Counted from the stretch's first letter, positions 1 through 9,057 are shown. The stretch: 64,000 bases of DNA from Natronococcus sp. A-GB7 (GCF_029688865.1 NZ_JARUKV010000005.1:1-64000), one strand, 5' to 3'. Notes: generated from the letters alone by a model not told the origin. Numbers and translations are program-made.

Positions 1-282
1 CGCCGACGCATTATTTCACATCTTCGATATGAAGGAGCCACCGATAAAAGTGAACTGATTCACAAACTCGTTACGTGGAAATACGGCTCTCAGCCCGGCG
101 AAGTCTCGGACGAAGTAGTCGAGAGAGTTACACTGAATCTACACCACAAGCATCTCCCACAACTGAAAGATGCAAAACTCATCGAATACGATAGACGGTC
201 CGAGAAGGTCGTAGTTCGTAACCTTCCGGAATTGGCTGAACTCTGTCTCGAGCACTGTGAATCAGCTGATCTGCCCTCGTAG
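1..282 (+). CDS. DUF7344-like winged-helix protein, 3' end only
   Basis: The frame is open from the first base to a TAG at 280-282, so the gene begins outside the window. The 93 visible residues start RRRIISHLRYEG and continue with VTWKYG, a central LHHKHLPQLKDAKLIEYD and a VVVRNLP end. Helix-turn-helix followed by a short beta wing, with the 'L.H.HLP.L...G.I.YD' pattern, is typical of the haloarchaeal DUF7344 wHTH family. It probably binds DNA as a transcription regulator. Family assignment is from memory of the pattern; target genes are unknown. The codon use is less GC-biased than in genes after 2271, so it may be acquired. Confidence 0.75.
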   Translation, partial: RRRIISHLRYEGATDKSELIHKLVTWKYGSQPGEVSDEVVERVTLNLHHKHLPQLKDAKLIEYDRRSEKVVVRNLPELAELCLEHCESADLPS

Positions 283-530
283 TACAAAGAGAGAACGGCG
301 GAACCCCGGGAGCGAAAAAATCCGTTTGAGTGGTCCGTGACTAACGCTCCGCTCCCGAGTATCGACTCAGCACTACAGATCGACTGACAGAAATACCAAA
401 TTCCCACCCACGGCGTACTGCGATAGGTGTTTCCGATGGTCGCATACGCTGCGAGAGCCGGGTTCACGTCGACGACATCAATCTCGTCATCACGGAATGC
501 GTCGCTTTCGGTGACGGATTGACGCTGTGA

Positions 531-722
531 TCATTCGTTCGTGGGGTTCCCTCCGCTGAAATCGCCGTAGAGGAAGAATCCGAGGAAAACGACGATCAGG
601 ATGACTACCGCAGGGATCTCGACTCCCGATGCAAGCACCAAACCGATACCCAACAACAACCCAATCCCGAACGCGAGCGTGTGAGGCAGCGATCTGATCT
701 GTGTCGGCGTGGTGAGGTTCAT
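531..722 (-). CDS. small two-helix membrane protein, unknown function
   Basis: A 63-residue protein starting MNLTTPTQIRSLPHT; an upstream in-frame start at 782 would add 20 less convincing residues with three cysteines or glycines and no helix. Two hydrophobic stretches are visible, about residues 16-31 (GIGLLLGIGLVLASG) and 36-51 (VVILIVVFLGFFLYG), ending in a polar tail GGNPTNE. It is probably an integral membrane hairpin. No family was recognised. The same frame stays open after the TGA stop down to about position 90, see the findings. Confidence 0.6.
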   Translation of the reverse strand: MNLTTPTQIRSLPHTLAFGIGLLLGIGLVLASGVEIPAVVILIVVFLGFFLYGDFSGGNPTNE

Positions 723-907
723 GCCCTCGAAAATACATCCGGAATACTTGTATCCACACGTCTTCCCGTATCCCTGGTTCAAGAACAGCGGTGTACGTGA
801 CCGATCGTGGACGTCTGTATCAGTCAGTGAGTTCCCGTGGTCCCTTCGTTTGCAGTAGATTGAATACCTCTGCAGGACAACGCCGGTTCAATTAGGTTGA
901 ATTTCTA

Positions 908-1804
908 GTGAACGAACGCGAGGAAGAGACGTTACTGATGGAGTTTGAGCTATCGCGGTCGCTGGTTTTTCAGTGGACGGCGGTGAGCACGCTCGGCTTC
1001 GTGATTGCGTTGATCGGTTTTCTGGCCCTCTATTACGCGATCACAGGCGACGAGACCGCTGCCAATTTGCCATTTGGACTGGCAATCGATGGGGTGTGGT
1101 GGTGGAGTCTGGCGCTGTCGTTTCTGACGTTCATCGTCTTGATCGCGTTGGTTATCGTGCCACACGAGCTGTGTCACGGCCTCGCCATCCGGGCGTTCGG
1201 CGGCGAACCACGGTACGGCTTCGGAGTCGCCTACGTTCTGTTTCCCTACGCATTCGCAACGAGCGAAACTCGGCTTACCCGCGATAAATTCATCGTCGTC
1301 GCGTTAGCACCGTTGGTCGTCCTGACGGGAATCGGCGTCCCTCTGATGCTCGTCTTCGAGATTCCCTGGCTAGCGATTGCCCTTGCGCTGAACGCCGCTG
1401 GTGCTGTCGGTGACGTGTGGATGTCGCTGATCCTCCTCAGTTACCCTGCGAGTGTGAGGGTCATCGACAAGGAAACAGGTCTTGAAGTGTACGGTCCACC
1501 TGGCACAACACGGCGTGAAACCGCACCGGCGACGGTGGCCTGGGATGTTCTGCTCGGGTTCACCGGGGGCGTGATTATCACAGCTATCGGTATCGGCGTG
1601 CTGGTGCCAGTCGTGCTGTCGGCCACTGGGGTCGAAGCGGTGGTAGCCGGGATCCCCGACACACCCCTGGTCCTCTTTGAATTCGCCCGGACGAACGGCG
1701 GGGCAAACTTCACTGTGGGATGGGGACTGATCGTCGTCGGAGCGGTGATCGGGCTGGTGTACGCTTTCACAAGTGCACAACGGCGTAGCGGCAGGGATGA
1801 GTGA
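908..1804 (+). CDS. DUF3267-type membrane zinc-metalloprotease-like protein
   Basis: A 298-residue multi-pass membrane protein. An HELCH motif at residues 86-90, just after a hydrophobic helix (LALSFLTFIVLIALVIVP), matches the HExxH zinc site of DUF3267/site-2-protease-like putative metalloproteases. Further hydrophobic segments lie at about 22-45, 118-160, 205-230 and 260-285. The start used is GTG at 908; an ATG at 938 (MEFELSRS) would remove ten charged residues and is equally possible. Substrate is unknown. It stands alone, with about 125 bases before it and 470 after it without clear genes, inside the less GC-rich left end of the window. Confidence 0.75.
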   Translation: MNEREEETLLMEFELSRSLVFQWTAVSTLGFVIALIGFLALYYAITGDETAANLPFGLAIDGVWWWSLALSFLTFIVLIALVIVPHELCHGLAIRAFGGEPRYGFGVAYVLFPYAFATSETRLTRDKFIVVALAPLVVLTGIGVPLMLVFEIPWLAIALALNAAGAVGDVWMSLILLSYPASVRVIDKETGLEVYGPPGTTRRETAPATVAWDVLLGFTGGVIITAIGIGVLVPVVLSATGVEAVVAGIPDTPLVLFEFARTNGGANFTVGWGLIVVGAVIGLVYAFTSAQRRSGRDE

Positions 1805-2270
1805 AATTGGGTACGGAACACACAGCGAGCGGACAAACTGCCAGCGAACCCTGAGCGGCTACCCGGCTGCCGACCGGACGCCACGCTGAATCTTTCTTGT
1901 TGTTAACTGAGACGACATATAATGACGCGGCCGAACCGACCCGAGATAGGCGGCACAGTCATCCCCCGTCTGTCGTGGCGAGTCATCGGGAAGCCCCTGT
2001 TAGTCTTGTCACTCCGTTCACCACGCTGTTCTTGATAGGATTTGTAGATACCGTAGCTTATCGCGTGAATCGTTCGCCCACACCGACCGATCCGGTGTTA
2101 TCCGAGTGCAGCATATCTCTGTGCCACATTCGCGCCCCGTACTCAGGACGAGTCCTTTAACGCCTCTATTAGTTGATGGAAGAAACGGCGTTAGGTGCCC
2201 CCACGTAACGACTCGACCGATTCGGACTCAGCTTCGGAGTTGAATAACGAAAACCGTAGTTCCAGCTACG
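1805..2270. other. 466-base stretch with no convincing gene
   Basis: Between the DUF3267 gene and the end of carB I see no supported gene. An open frame at 1897-2160 on the plus strand (87 codons) lacks haloarchaeal codon bias, acidity, a start signal and any recognisable motif. Base composition is lower in GC than in the carB side, which suggests decayed or acquired DNA. Confidence 0.5.
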
Positions 2271-5200
2271 TTACCGTCCCCACTCGGCGGTCCGCTTCGG
2301 GCGCTCGGTGATCGGCTGGACGTCGATCGGTTCGTCTTTCGCCTCGAGCGCCTCGAGAGCTGCCTTCGCGCTCGCGGGCGTCGAGAAGTACGTCACTTCC
2401 TCCTCGACGGCGACCTCGAGCAGGTCGCGGTCCCGCGAGATGATCAGGTCGACCTCCCCCTTCTTGACGGCGTCGACGAGGTCGACGGCCTCGCAGAGAT
2501 CGAAGTGGTCGGTGTACCCTTCGACCAGCGCGTCGCCGGCCTCGGTGTCCGGGTCGGGGAACTTGTCGGCCGAGAGGTCGACGATCGCCGTCCCGGACTC
2601 GGGGATCGGCTTACCCGTCGCGTCCTGGGCCTTGTCGTAGGCGCGGCCGAACGAGTCGGCGCTGCCCATCACTTCGCCCGTGGACTTCATCTCCGGACCG
2701 AGGCGCGGATCCGAGCCCGGCAGGCGGTCGAACGGGAGGACGACCTCCTTGATCGAGGTCTGTTCGGGGATCTGCTCGTCGATCTCGAGCTCCGCGAGGG
2801 ACTCGCCGGACATCACTCTGGCCGCGAGCTTGGCGATCGGGACGCCAGTCGCCTTCGAGATGAAGGGGACGGTACGCGAGGAGCGGGGGTTGGCCTCGAG
2901 GACGTACACTTCGCCGTCGCGAACCGCGAGCTGGACGTTCAGCAGCCCGACCGTCTCGAGGGCCTCGGCGATATCCTCGGTGACCTCGCGGACGCGGGCC
3001 AGCGTCTCGTCGTCGAGCGAGCGCGGCGGGATCATACACGCCGAGTCCCCGGAGTGGACCCCGGCGGTCTCGACGTGTTCCATCACGCCGCCGATGAGGA
3101 CGTCCTCGCCGTCGGCAACGGCGTCGACGTCGAGCTCGATCGCGTCGGCGAGGAAGTCGTCGACGAGGATCGGTTTGTCCGGGCTCACCCGGACCGCTTC
3201 CTCGATATAGCGCTCGAGTTCTTCGTCGTCGTAGACGACCTCCATCGCGCGCCCGCCGAGCACGTAGGAGGGGCGGACGAGGACGGGGTAGCCGATCTCG
3301 TGGGCCAGCTCCATCGCCTCCGGTTTGCTGTGGGCGGCGCCGCCCTCGGGCTGGGCGATGCCTAACTCGTCCATCAGGGCGTTGAACCGGTCGCGGTCCT
3401 CGGCGAGGTCCATCGCCTCGACGCTGGTGCCCATAACCTCACAGTCGAGCCCGCGGCGGTCGATCTCGTCCTGCAGCGGGTCGCCGATGTTGACCGAGGT
3501 CTGGCCGCCGAACTGGACCATCACGCCGTCGGCGTCGGCCGCTTCGGCGACGTCGGCGACCTCCTCAGCGGTAATGGGCTCGAAGAACAGCCCGTCGGAG
3601 GTGTCGTAGTCCGTCGACACCGTCTCGGGGTTGTTGTTGACGACGTGGGCGTCGATCCCCTGCTCGCGCAGCGCCTGGACGGCGTGGACCGAACAGTAGT
3701 CGAACTCGACGCCCTGGCCGATCCGGATCGGGCCGCCGCCGACGACGATCACGCTCTCGACGTCGCGGTCGACCTCGAGCTCGCCTGCAGCGGCCGCGCC
3801 CTCGAGCGGGCCGGAGTCGAACTCGGATTTACGTGCGGAGTAGTAGTACGGCGTCTGGGCCTCAAACTCGCCGGCGCAGGTGTCGACCTGCTTGTAGGTG
3901 CGTCCCGGGACCGCCTGCTCGACGGTGTCGACGTCGACGTCGCCGCCCGCCGTCGCGGCGATCGTCGCGTTGGTGTGGCCGGCGATGGCGGCCTCGGTGA
4001 AGTCGCCCTCCTGGGCGGCGCGGGTCGAATCCGCGATGCGCTTGAACCGTTCGGTGTACCACTGGAAGATGCCCGTCAGTTCGACGACCTCGTCGACGGT
4101 GTAGCCGCGCTCGAAGGCCTCGAACATCGCGTACGGGCGGTCGGGAGAGGGGCGCTCGAGATAGTGGGACTCGAGTTCCTCGTCGGAGACGTCGGCCCAG
4201 TCGACGTCGGGCTCGTACTCGCTCGAGCGAAGCGCCTTCAGCAGCGACTCCTCGAAGGTGCGGCCGATGGCCATCGCCTCGCCCGTCGACTTCATCGCCG
4301 TCGTCAGCTCGAAGTCGACGTCGTCGAACTTGTCCTTGGGCCACCGGGGCACCTTGGTGACGACGTAGTCGATCGCGGGCTCGAACGCCGCGGTCGTCTC
4401 GCCGGTGATCTCGTTGGTGATCTCGTGGAGCCGTTTGCCCAGCGCGACCTTCGCGGTGACGCGGGCGATCGGGTACCCCGTCGCCTTCGATGCGAGCGCC
4501 GAGGAGCGAGAGACGCGGGGGTTGACCTCGACGACCCTATACTCTCCTCCTGGAGTGCCGTCGTCGCGCCAGGCGAACTGGATGTTACAGCCGCCCTGGA
4601 TGCCGAGTTCGCGGATGACGTCCAGCGCCGCGGTGCGCATCTCCTGGTGGCCCTCGTCGGGGACGATCTGGGAGGGCGTGACGACCGTCGACTCCCCGGT
4701 GTGGATCCCCATCGGGTCGATGTTCTCCATGTTGCAGATGATGATACAGGAGTCGTCGGCGTCCCGCATCACCTCGTACTCGTACTCGACCCAGCCCGCG
4801 ATCGACTCCGTGATGAGGACTTCGCTGTTGCGCGAGAGGCGCAGCCCCTTGCGAACGCGGCGAAGCAGTTCGTCGAACTCATGGACGACGCCCGACCCCG
4901 AGCCACCCAGCGTGTAGGTGGTGCGGGCGATCACCGGTAGGCCCCCGACCTCGTCGACGGCGTCCTGAACCCGTTCCTCGAGGTCGTCTTCGGTCAGCTC
5001 CGAGACCTTCTCGCCCTCGTCGAGCGCGATCGTCGTCGAGGCGGGCACGGGCTGGCCGATCTTCTCCATGCGCTGGCGGAAGAGATCGCGGTCCTCCGTC
5101 GCGTAGATGGTGTCGAGGGGGGTGCCCATGATCTCGACGTCGTGTTCCTCGAGCACGCCCTCCTCGGCCAGTTCGGCGGTGACGTTCAGCCCGGTCTGTC

Positions 5201-5501
5201 CGCCGAGGCCCGCGATAACGCCGTCGGGCTGTTCCTTGCGGATGATCTCGGCGATGGCCTCCGTCGTGATAGGTTCGATGTAGACCCGGTCGGCCATCTC
5301 CGGATCCGTCATGATCGTCGCGGGGTTGGAGTTGACGAGGACGACTCGAGCGCCCTCCTCCTGAAGCGCTCGGCAGGCCTGCGCGCCAGAATAGTCGAAC
5401 TCGGCGGCCTGTCCGATCTGGATCGGCCCGCTGCCGATCAGCAGGATCGTGCGTCCGTCCCCTGTGGCGGCGTCCCCGCCGCTCTGGTGGTCCGTACTCA
5501 T
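2271..5501 (-). CDS. carB: carbamoyl-phosphate synthase large subunit CarB
   Basis: A 1076-residue protein, the usual length for CarB. With the small glutaminase subunit it makes carbamoyl phosphate from ammonia or glutamine, bicarbonate and two ATP for pyrimidine and arginine synthesis in the cytoplasm. Both homologous halves are visible: LLIGSGPIQIGQAAEFDYSG near the N-terminus and VVGGGPIRIGQGVEFDY near residue 570, each followed by an ATP-grasp region (GGQTGLNVT and GGQTSVNIG markers; VEVNPR and LEANPR metal sites). The last ~110 residues (LIISRDRDLLEV onward) form the MGS-like allosteric domain. The ATG at 5501 (MSTDHQSGG) is chosen because the open frame upstream reads antisense to the GrpB-family gene. 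carA is not next to it in this window. Confidence 0.97.
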   Translation of the reverse strand: MSTDHQSGGDAATGDGRTILLIGSGPIQIGQAAEFDYSGAQACRALQEEGARVVLVNSNPATIMTDPEMADRVYIEPITTEAIAEIIRKEQPDGVIAGLGGQTGLNVTAELAEEGVLEEHDVEIMGTPLDTIYATEDRDLFRQRMEKIGQPVPASTTIALDEGEKVSELTEDDLEERVQDAVDEVGGLPVIARTTYTLGGSGSGVVHEFDELLRRVRKGLRLSRNSEVLITESIAGWVEYEYEVMRDADDSCIIICNMENIDPMGIHTGESTVVTPSQIVPDEGHQEMRTAALDVIRELGIQGGCNIQFAWRDDGTPGGEYRVVEVNPRVSRSSALASKATGYPIARVTAKVALGKRLHEITNEITGETTAAFEPAIDYVVTKVPRWPKDKFDDVDFELTTAMKSTGEAMAIGRTFEESLLKALRSSEYEPDVDWADVSDEELESHYLERPSPDRPYAMFEAFERGYTVDEVVELTGIFQWYTERFKRIADSTRAAQEGDFTEAAIAGHTNATIAATAGGDVDVDTVEQAVPGRTYKQVDTCAGEFEAQTPYYYSARKSEFDSGPLEGAAAAGELEVDRDVESVIVVGGGPIRIGQGVEFDYCSVHAVQALREQGIDAHVVNNNPETVSTDYDTSDGLFFEPITAEEVADVAEAADADGVMVQFGGQTSVNIGDPLQDEIDRRGLDCEVMGTSVEAMDLAEDRDRFNALMDELGIAQPEGGAAHSKPEAMELAHEIGYPVLVRPSYVLGGRAMEVVYDDEELERYIEEAVRVSPDKPILVDDFLADAIELDVDAVADGEDVLIGGVMEHVETAGVHSGDSACMIPPRSLDDETLARVREVTEDIAEALETVGLLNVQLAVRDGEVYVLEANPRSSRTVPFISKATGVPIAKLAARVMSGESLAELEIDEQIPEQTSIKEVVLPFDRLPGSDPRLGPEMKSTGEVMGSADSFGRAYDKAQDATGKPIPESGTAIVDLSADKFPDPDTEAGDALVEGYTDHFDLCEAVDLVDAVKKGEVDLIISRDRDLLEVAVEEEVTYFSTPASAKAALEALEAKDEPIDVQPITERPKRTAEWGR

Positions 5502-5531
5502 TGGTCCTATCCGTCCGGAGTTCGTACATCG

Positions 5532-5538
5532 TAATAAG
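5532..5538 (-). promoter_or_regulatory. TATA-like box for carB
   Basis: On the minus strand this reads CTTATTA within GGCTTATTACG, 31-37 bases before the carB ATG and in an otherwise GC-rich spacer. Position and sequence fit an archaeal TATA box giving a short or absent leader. No factor site is evident. Confidence 0.35.
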
Positions 5539-5626
5539 CCCCACGAAACGATACGATTCTCGTAACTCGATTTCGAAATTCGAATATTGCCGGGGAACCG
5601 CACCGCACTCGAGCGCGACTGGCGGG

Positions 5627-6115
5627 TCAATCCCTCGCCGGGACGGGACAGTTCACGCCGACGTCGTCCGTGCGGGCGACCTCGAGCAGCCGCTCGTACT
5701 CCTCGCGGCGGTCGGGTCGCGCGGCGAGGACGTCGCGCGTAACCACGCTGATCTTCCAGCCGTCGCTCGAGGCCGCGAACACGTGATCGTTGAACCGCTG
5801 GCCGTCGTGCTCGCGGAAGATGGGGTGCCACTCCCCGGAGTTCTCGATGCGGGTCCCGCCGAGTTCGTCGGCGAGCAGTTTCGACACCTCGCTTACGGCG
5901 TCGTCCGCGACGACGATATCGAGGTCGACGATGTCCTTCGCGGCGAGGTTCGGAACGGCCGTCGAGCCGACGTGTTCGATTCGCTCGCAGTCGTCCTCGA
6001 GTCCAGCCCTCGAGAGCGCGTCGCGAACGCGGTCGCGCTCGGCGACGAACCGCTCGCGCCACGTTTCGTAGTCGGCAGGAACGAGTTCGATCGGGTCCTG
6101 GTCGGCGTTGACCAT
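5627..6115 (-). CDS. GrpB family (UPF0157) protein
   Basis: A 162-residue protein, typical length for the GrpB family. The family core IEHVGSTAVPNLAAKDIVDL is present at residues about 45-64, with the conserved Asp pair (DIVDLDI) of the nucleotidyltransferase-like fold, and WHPIFREHDG.RFNDHVF downstream. The reaction is unknown for most members; they resemble minimal nucleotidyltransferases. It lies upstream of carB on the same strand, separated by 125 bases with a likely separate carB promoter, so a shared operon is doubtful. Confidence 0.88.
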   Translation of the reverse strand: MVNADQDPIELVPADYETWRERFVAERDRVRDALSRAGLEDDCERIEHVGSTAVPNLAAKDIVDLDIVVADDAVSEVSKLLADELGGTRIENSGEWHPIFREHDGQRFNDHVFAASSDGWKISVVTRDVLAARPDRREEYERLLEVARTDDVGVNCPVPARD

Positions 6116-6499
6116 TGTTTTGCCAACTCGGAACGTCTATTTAGAACTTCTTCAGGTGTGTCGGGAGTAACCAAGGTCACGAGACAAGTCGGTACACCCG
6201 TTGACGGTACGATACGTTCAGGTATGATTATTGGAAGTATTTTTCCAGCGGACGCTCTTCGCTGAAGCTCGACGTTCGACAGCCTCCGTTCGATGCCGCG
6301 ACGAGTTTCCCCGATATCAGAACTCGTCTGCGAACTACGGCGCTCTTCGGTCGCTCGAGGATTAGGTCCGAGAGCTTCGGTGGACTCCACTGGGAGGAGG
6401 CGAGTGAGCCGTCGAATACGCGCTCTTCTCGAGGAGCGCGAGGATCTCCGCTTGTATACGGTGGACGACGTGGTGACTGCGATCAGCTAGCGCTTCGCG
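6116..6499. other. 384-base spacer, possible small ORF inside
   Basis: Between the GrpB-family gene and the DUF5815 gene. The only candidate is a plus-strand frame from 6293 to 6490 (65 residues) with an N-terminal arginine-rich part and a credible end LLEEREDLRLYTVDDVVTAIS. That end has normal haloarchaeal coding character, so the region could be a decayed gene. AT-rich patches around 6190-6250 (TATTGGAAGTATTTTTCC) may be promoter-like. Confidence 0.3.
6293..6490 (+). CDS. doubtful small protein or gene remnant
   Basis: 65 codons from ATG to TAG. The first 40 residues are arginine- and serine-rich (MPRRVSPISELVCELRR) and unlike local acidic proteins, while the last 25 (RIRALLEEREDLRLYTVDDV) look like a genuine helical segment. 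It may be the 3' remnant of a longer gene. No family recognised. Confidence 0.25.
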   Translation: MPRRVSPISELVCELRRSSVARGLGPRASVDSTGRRRVSRRIRALLEEREDLRLYTVDDVVTAIS

Positions 6500-7036
6500 T
6501 CAGAGCGCCCGGTCGTGCTCGCTCTCGAACTCCCGCTGACGGCGGTACTGCTCGACGAACTCGCTCACGTCGAACTCGAGCATCTGTTCTTCGAACTCCG
6601 TGATCGCGGTGTCGTCCTCGGCGTGACTGATCGCGTGCTCCATCAGCTCGACGACGAGTTCGACGACGATCTCGTGCAGTCTCCGGGAGTCGAAGTCGGT
6701 GACCCACAGCATCGAGTAGCCGACCGCGCCGTCGTCGCTCGCGTCGTGGGTGACGACTGCTTCGGGGAACTCCTCCATGACGACGCCCAGTAGGTGGGGC
6801 GTGCCGAACTCGTCGAACTCGTCGTCGGTCTCGACGAGTTCCTGAAGCACGACCACGAACGACTCGGGGAAAAAACGCGAGGGCGGGTGAACGTCGGTGA
6901 CGACGGCGTGGGTCTCGCCGCAGGTACAGGCGTACTCGCGCATGCCGAGGTCGATCTCGTGGGGATCGAGGGACTCCCCACAGGGAAGCTCGAGCTGATC
7001 GTCGGGCTCGGGGCCGGGGACGCGGGGCTCTGCCAT
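6500..7036 (-). CDS. DUF5815 family protein
   Basis: A 178-residue acidic protein beginning MAEPRVPGPEPDDQLELPCG. A small metal-binding-like pattern LPCGES...YACTCGETH (Cys near 19, 37 and 39, with a His at 42) precedes VVTDVHPPSRFFPESFV, which I associate with the haloarchaea-specific DUF5815 family. The C-terminal half is an alpha-helical acidic segment (ELVVELMEHAISHAEDD). Function unknown. The gene is probably monocistronic: a TTTTAC-like box lies about 30 bases before the ATG at 7036, and the ABC operon at 7165 is on the same strand but upstream by 128 bases. Confidence 0.85.
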   Translation of the reverse strand: MAEPRVPGPEPDDQLELPCGESLDPHEIDLGMREYACTCGETHAVVTDVHPPSRFFPESFVVVLQELVETDDEFDEFGTPHLLGVVMEEFPEAVVTHDASDDGAVGYSMLWVTDFDSRRLHEIVVELVVELMEHAISHAEDDTAITEFEEQMLEFDVSEFVEQYRRQREFESEHDRAL

Positions 7037-7164
7037 TGTGCGTAGTTAGAGCGTCGACAGTAAAAGGTCGACGACTCCGCTCTCGGACGGACTGCTGTAA
7101 GTCGTTGACGACGCAACCGCGAGTCACCCTGGGTTGCGCCGGGAAACCGCTACAGCAGACCGTA

Positions 7165-8037
7165 TCAGAGGTCCGACGAGTCGAACCGGTAGTAGCCGAT
7201 CGCGAGGGGGACGACCAGCCACAGCAGGAGGACGACGAGTCCGATCTCGGGGCTGGCGTAGAACGGCTCCGCGTCGGCGGCGGTCACCTCGACGCCGGCG
7301 CCCGCCTGGGCCGGATCGGCGCCGACGGTCTCCGCGAGGTCGGGCAACAGTGCGACGATCGTCGAGAAGTACGCCGAGGAGGGCGAGAGCTGCGTGACCG
7401 TAAACACCCAGTCGGGGATCGTCGCTGGGAACGAGAAGCCCTCGACGACGTACAGCACCCCCATCGGAACGACGTCCCACAGCAGTTCGAAGACGACGAA
7501 GAAGCCGAGCGCCAGCGTCGTCGCGCGCGAGGTCGACCCCGTCGTCGCCGAGATGCTCACGACGATCGTCGCGTAGACGGCCGCGAACGAAAGCGTAGCG
7601 AGGACGAACACCAGCACGGCGACGCCCTCGAACTCGCCGAGCAGCGCGGCGCCGAAGCCGAGCCCGACGACCAGCCCGACGCCGAGTCCGAACGCGAGGA
7701 CGGCGGCCCGACCGAGAACCTTCCCGGCGAAGACCTGCCCGCGGGTCGTCGGCAGGGAGAGCAGGAGCTTGATGCTCCCGAGTTCGCGCTCGCCCGCGAG
7801 GGACTTGTAGCAGACGACGATCGCCGCGATCGGAACGAACAGCCCGACGAGTCCGATCGTAAAGAAGAGCAGCCCACCGAACGTCGCTCCTGCGGGCGAG
7901 CCGAACATCTCGGGCACCTCGACGTAGGCGTACGTCGAGACGAGCGAGAGCACGACGAAGACGGCGACGAGCGCCCACAGCGCCCGCGACTGGACGGCGT
8001 CGCGGAAGTCCTTCTTCGCGACGGTGAGCCAGGTCAC
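7165..8037 (-). CDS. ABC-2 type transporter permease
   Basis: A 290-residue membrane protein starting MTWLTVAKKDFRDAVQSRALW, the amphipathic start common to NosY/ABC-2 permeases. Six hydrophobic segments are visible at about residues 20-38, 53-78, 104-130, 137-160, 170-195 and 266-283; a cytoplasmic loop carries KSLAGERELGSIKLLLSLP, the conserved ABC-2 coupling element. The GTG start overlaps the stop of the ATPase gene by four bases (GTGA), so the pair is translated together. Substrate unknown; drug, lipid or copper-related export are possible. Confidence 0.9.
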   Translation of the reverse strand: MTWLTVAKKDFRDAVQSRALWALVAVFVVLSLVSTYAYVEVPEMFGSPAGATFGGLLFFTIGLVGLFVPIAAIVVCYKSLAGERELGSIKLLLSLPTTRGQVFAGKVLGRAAVLAFGLGVGLVVGLGFGAALLGEFEGVAVLVFVLATLSFAAVYATIVVSISATTGSTSRATTLALGFFVVFELLWDVVPMGVLYVVEGFSFPATIPDWVFTVTQLSPSSAYFSTIVALLPDLAETVGADPAQAGAGVEVTAADAEPFYASPEIGLVVLLLWLVVPLAIGYYRFDSSDL

Positions 8038-8951
8038 GCCTCGACCTCCTGGGTATCGTTGGTGTAGCGGACGAACAGATCCTCGAGCGAGGACTCGACG
8101 ACCGAGAAGTCCTGGACCGACGCGACGCGGTCGATCGCGTGCAAGGCGGCGAACTTCGAGACGCCGTCGATCGACACCCGGAGGCGGCCGTCGTCGATCG
8201 CCGCGCTACCGATACCGTCGAGGTTCCGAACCTGCTCGAGCACGCGCTCGTCGAGATCGGTGACGTAGACGTACAGCGTTTCGCCGGTCTCGGTCGCGTC
8301 CCGGAGGCCGTCGATGGTGTCGACGGCGACCAGCTGCCCGCGGTTGATGATCGCCACGCGGTCACAGACCGCCTCGACCTGCTCCATGATGTGACTCGAG
8401 AAGAAGACGGTCGTCCCGCGATCGTTCTCCTCGCGGATGATCTCGCGCATCTCGCGGGCGCCGTTCGGATCGAGACCCGTCGAGGGCTCGTCGAGGACGA
8501 GCAGGTCGGGGTCCCCGACCAGCGCCATCGCGAGCACGAGCCGCTGGCGCATCCCCTTCGAGTAGCCGCCGGCCCTTCGGTCGGCGGCGTCGGCGATGCG
8601 AACGCGCTCGAGCAGCGCGTCCGGGTCCTCGCTCGCCCCTTTCATTTCGATCGCGAACTCGACGTGCTGGCGACCCGTCAACCGATCGTAGACGTGGTAG
8701 CCGTCCGGGAGGACGCCGGTTCGACTGCGGACGAGCTGGCCCGCCTCCTGGGCGTCGTGGCCCAGGACGGTCGCCGTCCCCGCCGTCGGGCGGATGAAAT
8801 CCAGCAGAACGTCGATCGTCGTCGACTTCCCTGCCCCGTTGGGCCCCAGGAAGCCGAAGATCTCTCCCTCCCTGATCGTGAGATCGAGCCCGTCGACGGC
8901 GACGACGTCGCCGAACCGCTTGGTCAGTCCCTCGAGTTCAATCGCCGCCAT
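8034..8951 (-). CDS. ABC transporter ATP-binding protein (ABC-2 exporter)
   Basis: About 305 residues. Walker A GPNGAGKS at residues 36-43, Q-loop region, signature YSKGMRQRL, Walker B LLVLDEPSTGLDP and a switch His (SSHIMEQ) are all present; the last ~90 residues form the variable C-terminal part of this exporter class. ATG at 8951 is used; a GTG at 8957 within the preceding purine-rich GAGGTGAGC is also possible. It powers the permease encoded directly after it. A TATA-like ATTTATT at 9051-9057 could drive the operon. Confidence 0.93.
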   Translation of the reverse strand: MAAIELEGLTKRFGDVVAVDGLDLTIREGEIFGFLGPNGAGKSTTIDVLLDFIRPTAGTATVLGHDAQEAGQLVRSRTGVLPDGYHVYDRLTGRQHVEFAIEMKGASEDPDALLERVRIADAADRRAGGYSKGMRQRLVLAMALVGDPDLLVLDEPSTGLDPNGAREMREIIREENDRGTTVFFSSHIMEQVEAVCDRVAIINRGQLVAVDTIDGLRDATETGETLYVYVTDLDERVLEQVRNLDGIGSAAIDDGRLRVSIDGVSKFAALHAIDRVASVQDFSVVESSLEDLFVRYTNDTQEVEA

Positions 8952-9050
8952 GCTCACCTCTCCTCGAGACGAACCGCGAACGTGAGAGGTTCGAGACGCG
9001 TTCCAACTTCGCCACAGCAGTGTTCATACCTCCTGATCGCCGCCGACCGA

Positions 9051-9057
9051 AATAAAT
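9051..9057 (-). promoter_or_regulatory. TATA-like box before the first ABC operon
   Basis: On the minus strand AATATTTATTTCGG, in a clearly AT-rich patch (9044-9080) between the HTH regulator gene and the ABC ATPase. An inverted repeat CAACT..AGTTG near 9089-9106 lies just upstream and could be an operator. The implied leader is about 70 bases. Confidence 0.4.

Noticed and set aside
1897-2160. 87-codon plus-strand frame
   Set aside because: No motif, no start signal, composition unlike local genes.
3645-4940. Long plus-strand frame (431 codons) opposite carB
   Set aside because: Opposite a fully conserved carB; the product is Arg/Asp/Val repeats caused by GC-rich codon use on the other strand.
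5502-6062. N-terminal extension of carB by 187 residues
   Set aside because: It overlaps the GrpB-family gene in a different frame and is Arg-rich; the CarB family starts at the MSTDH methionine.
8958-9034. 28-codon leader frame with AGGAGGT directly before its ATG (cat at 9025-9027)
   Set aside because: Spacing of zero between the ribosome-site-like string and ATG is not usable, and the product is Arg-rich; kept only as a possible leader feature.
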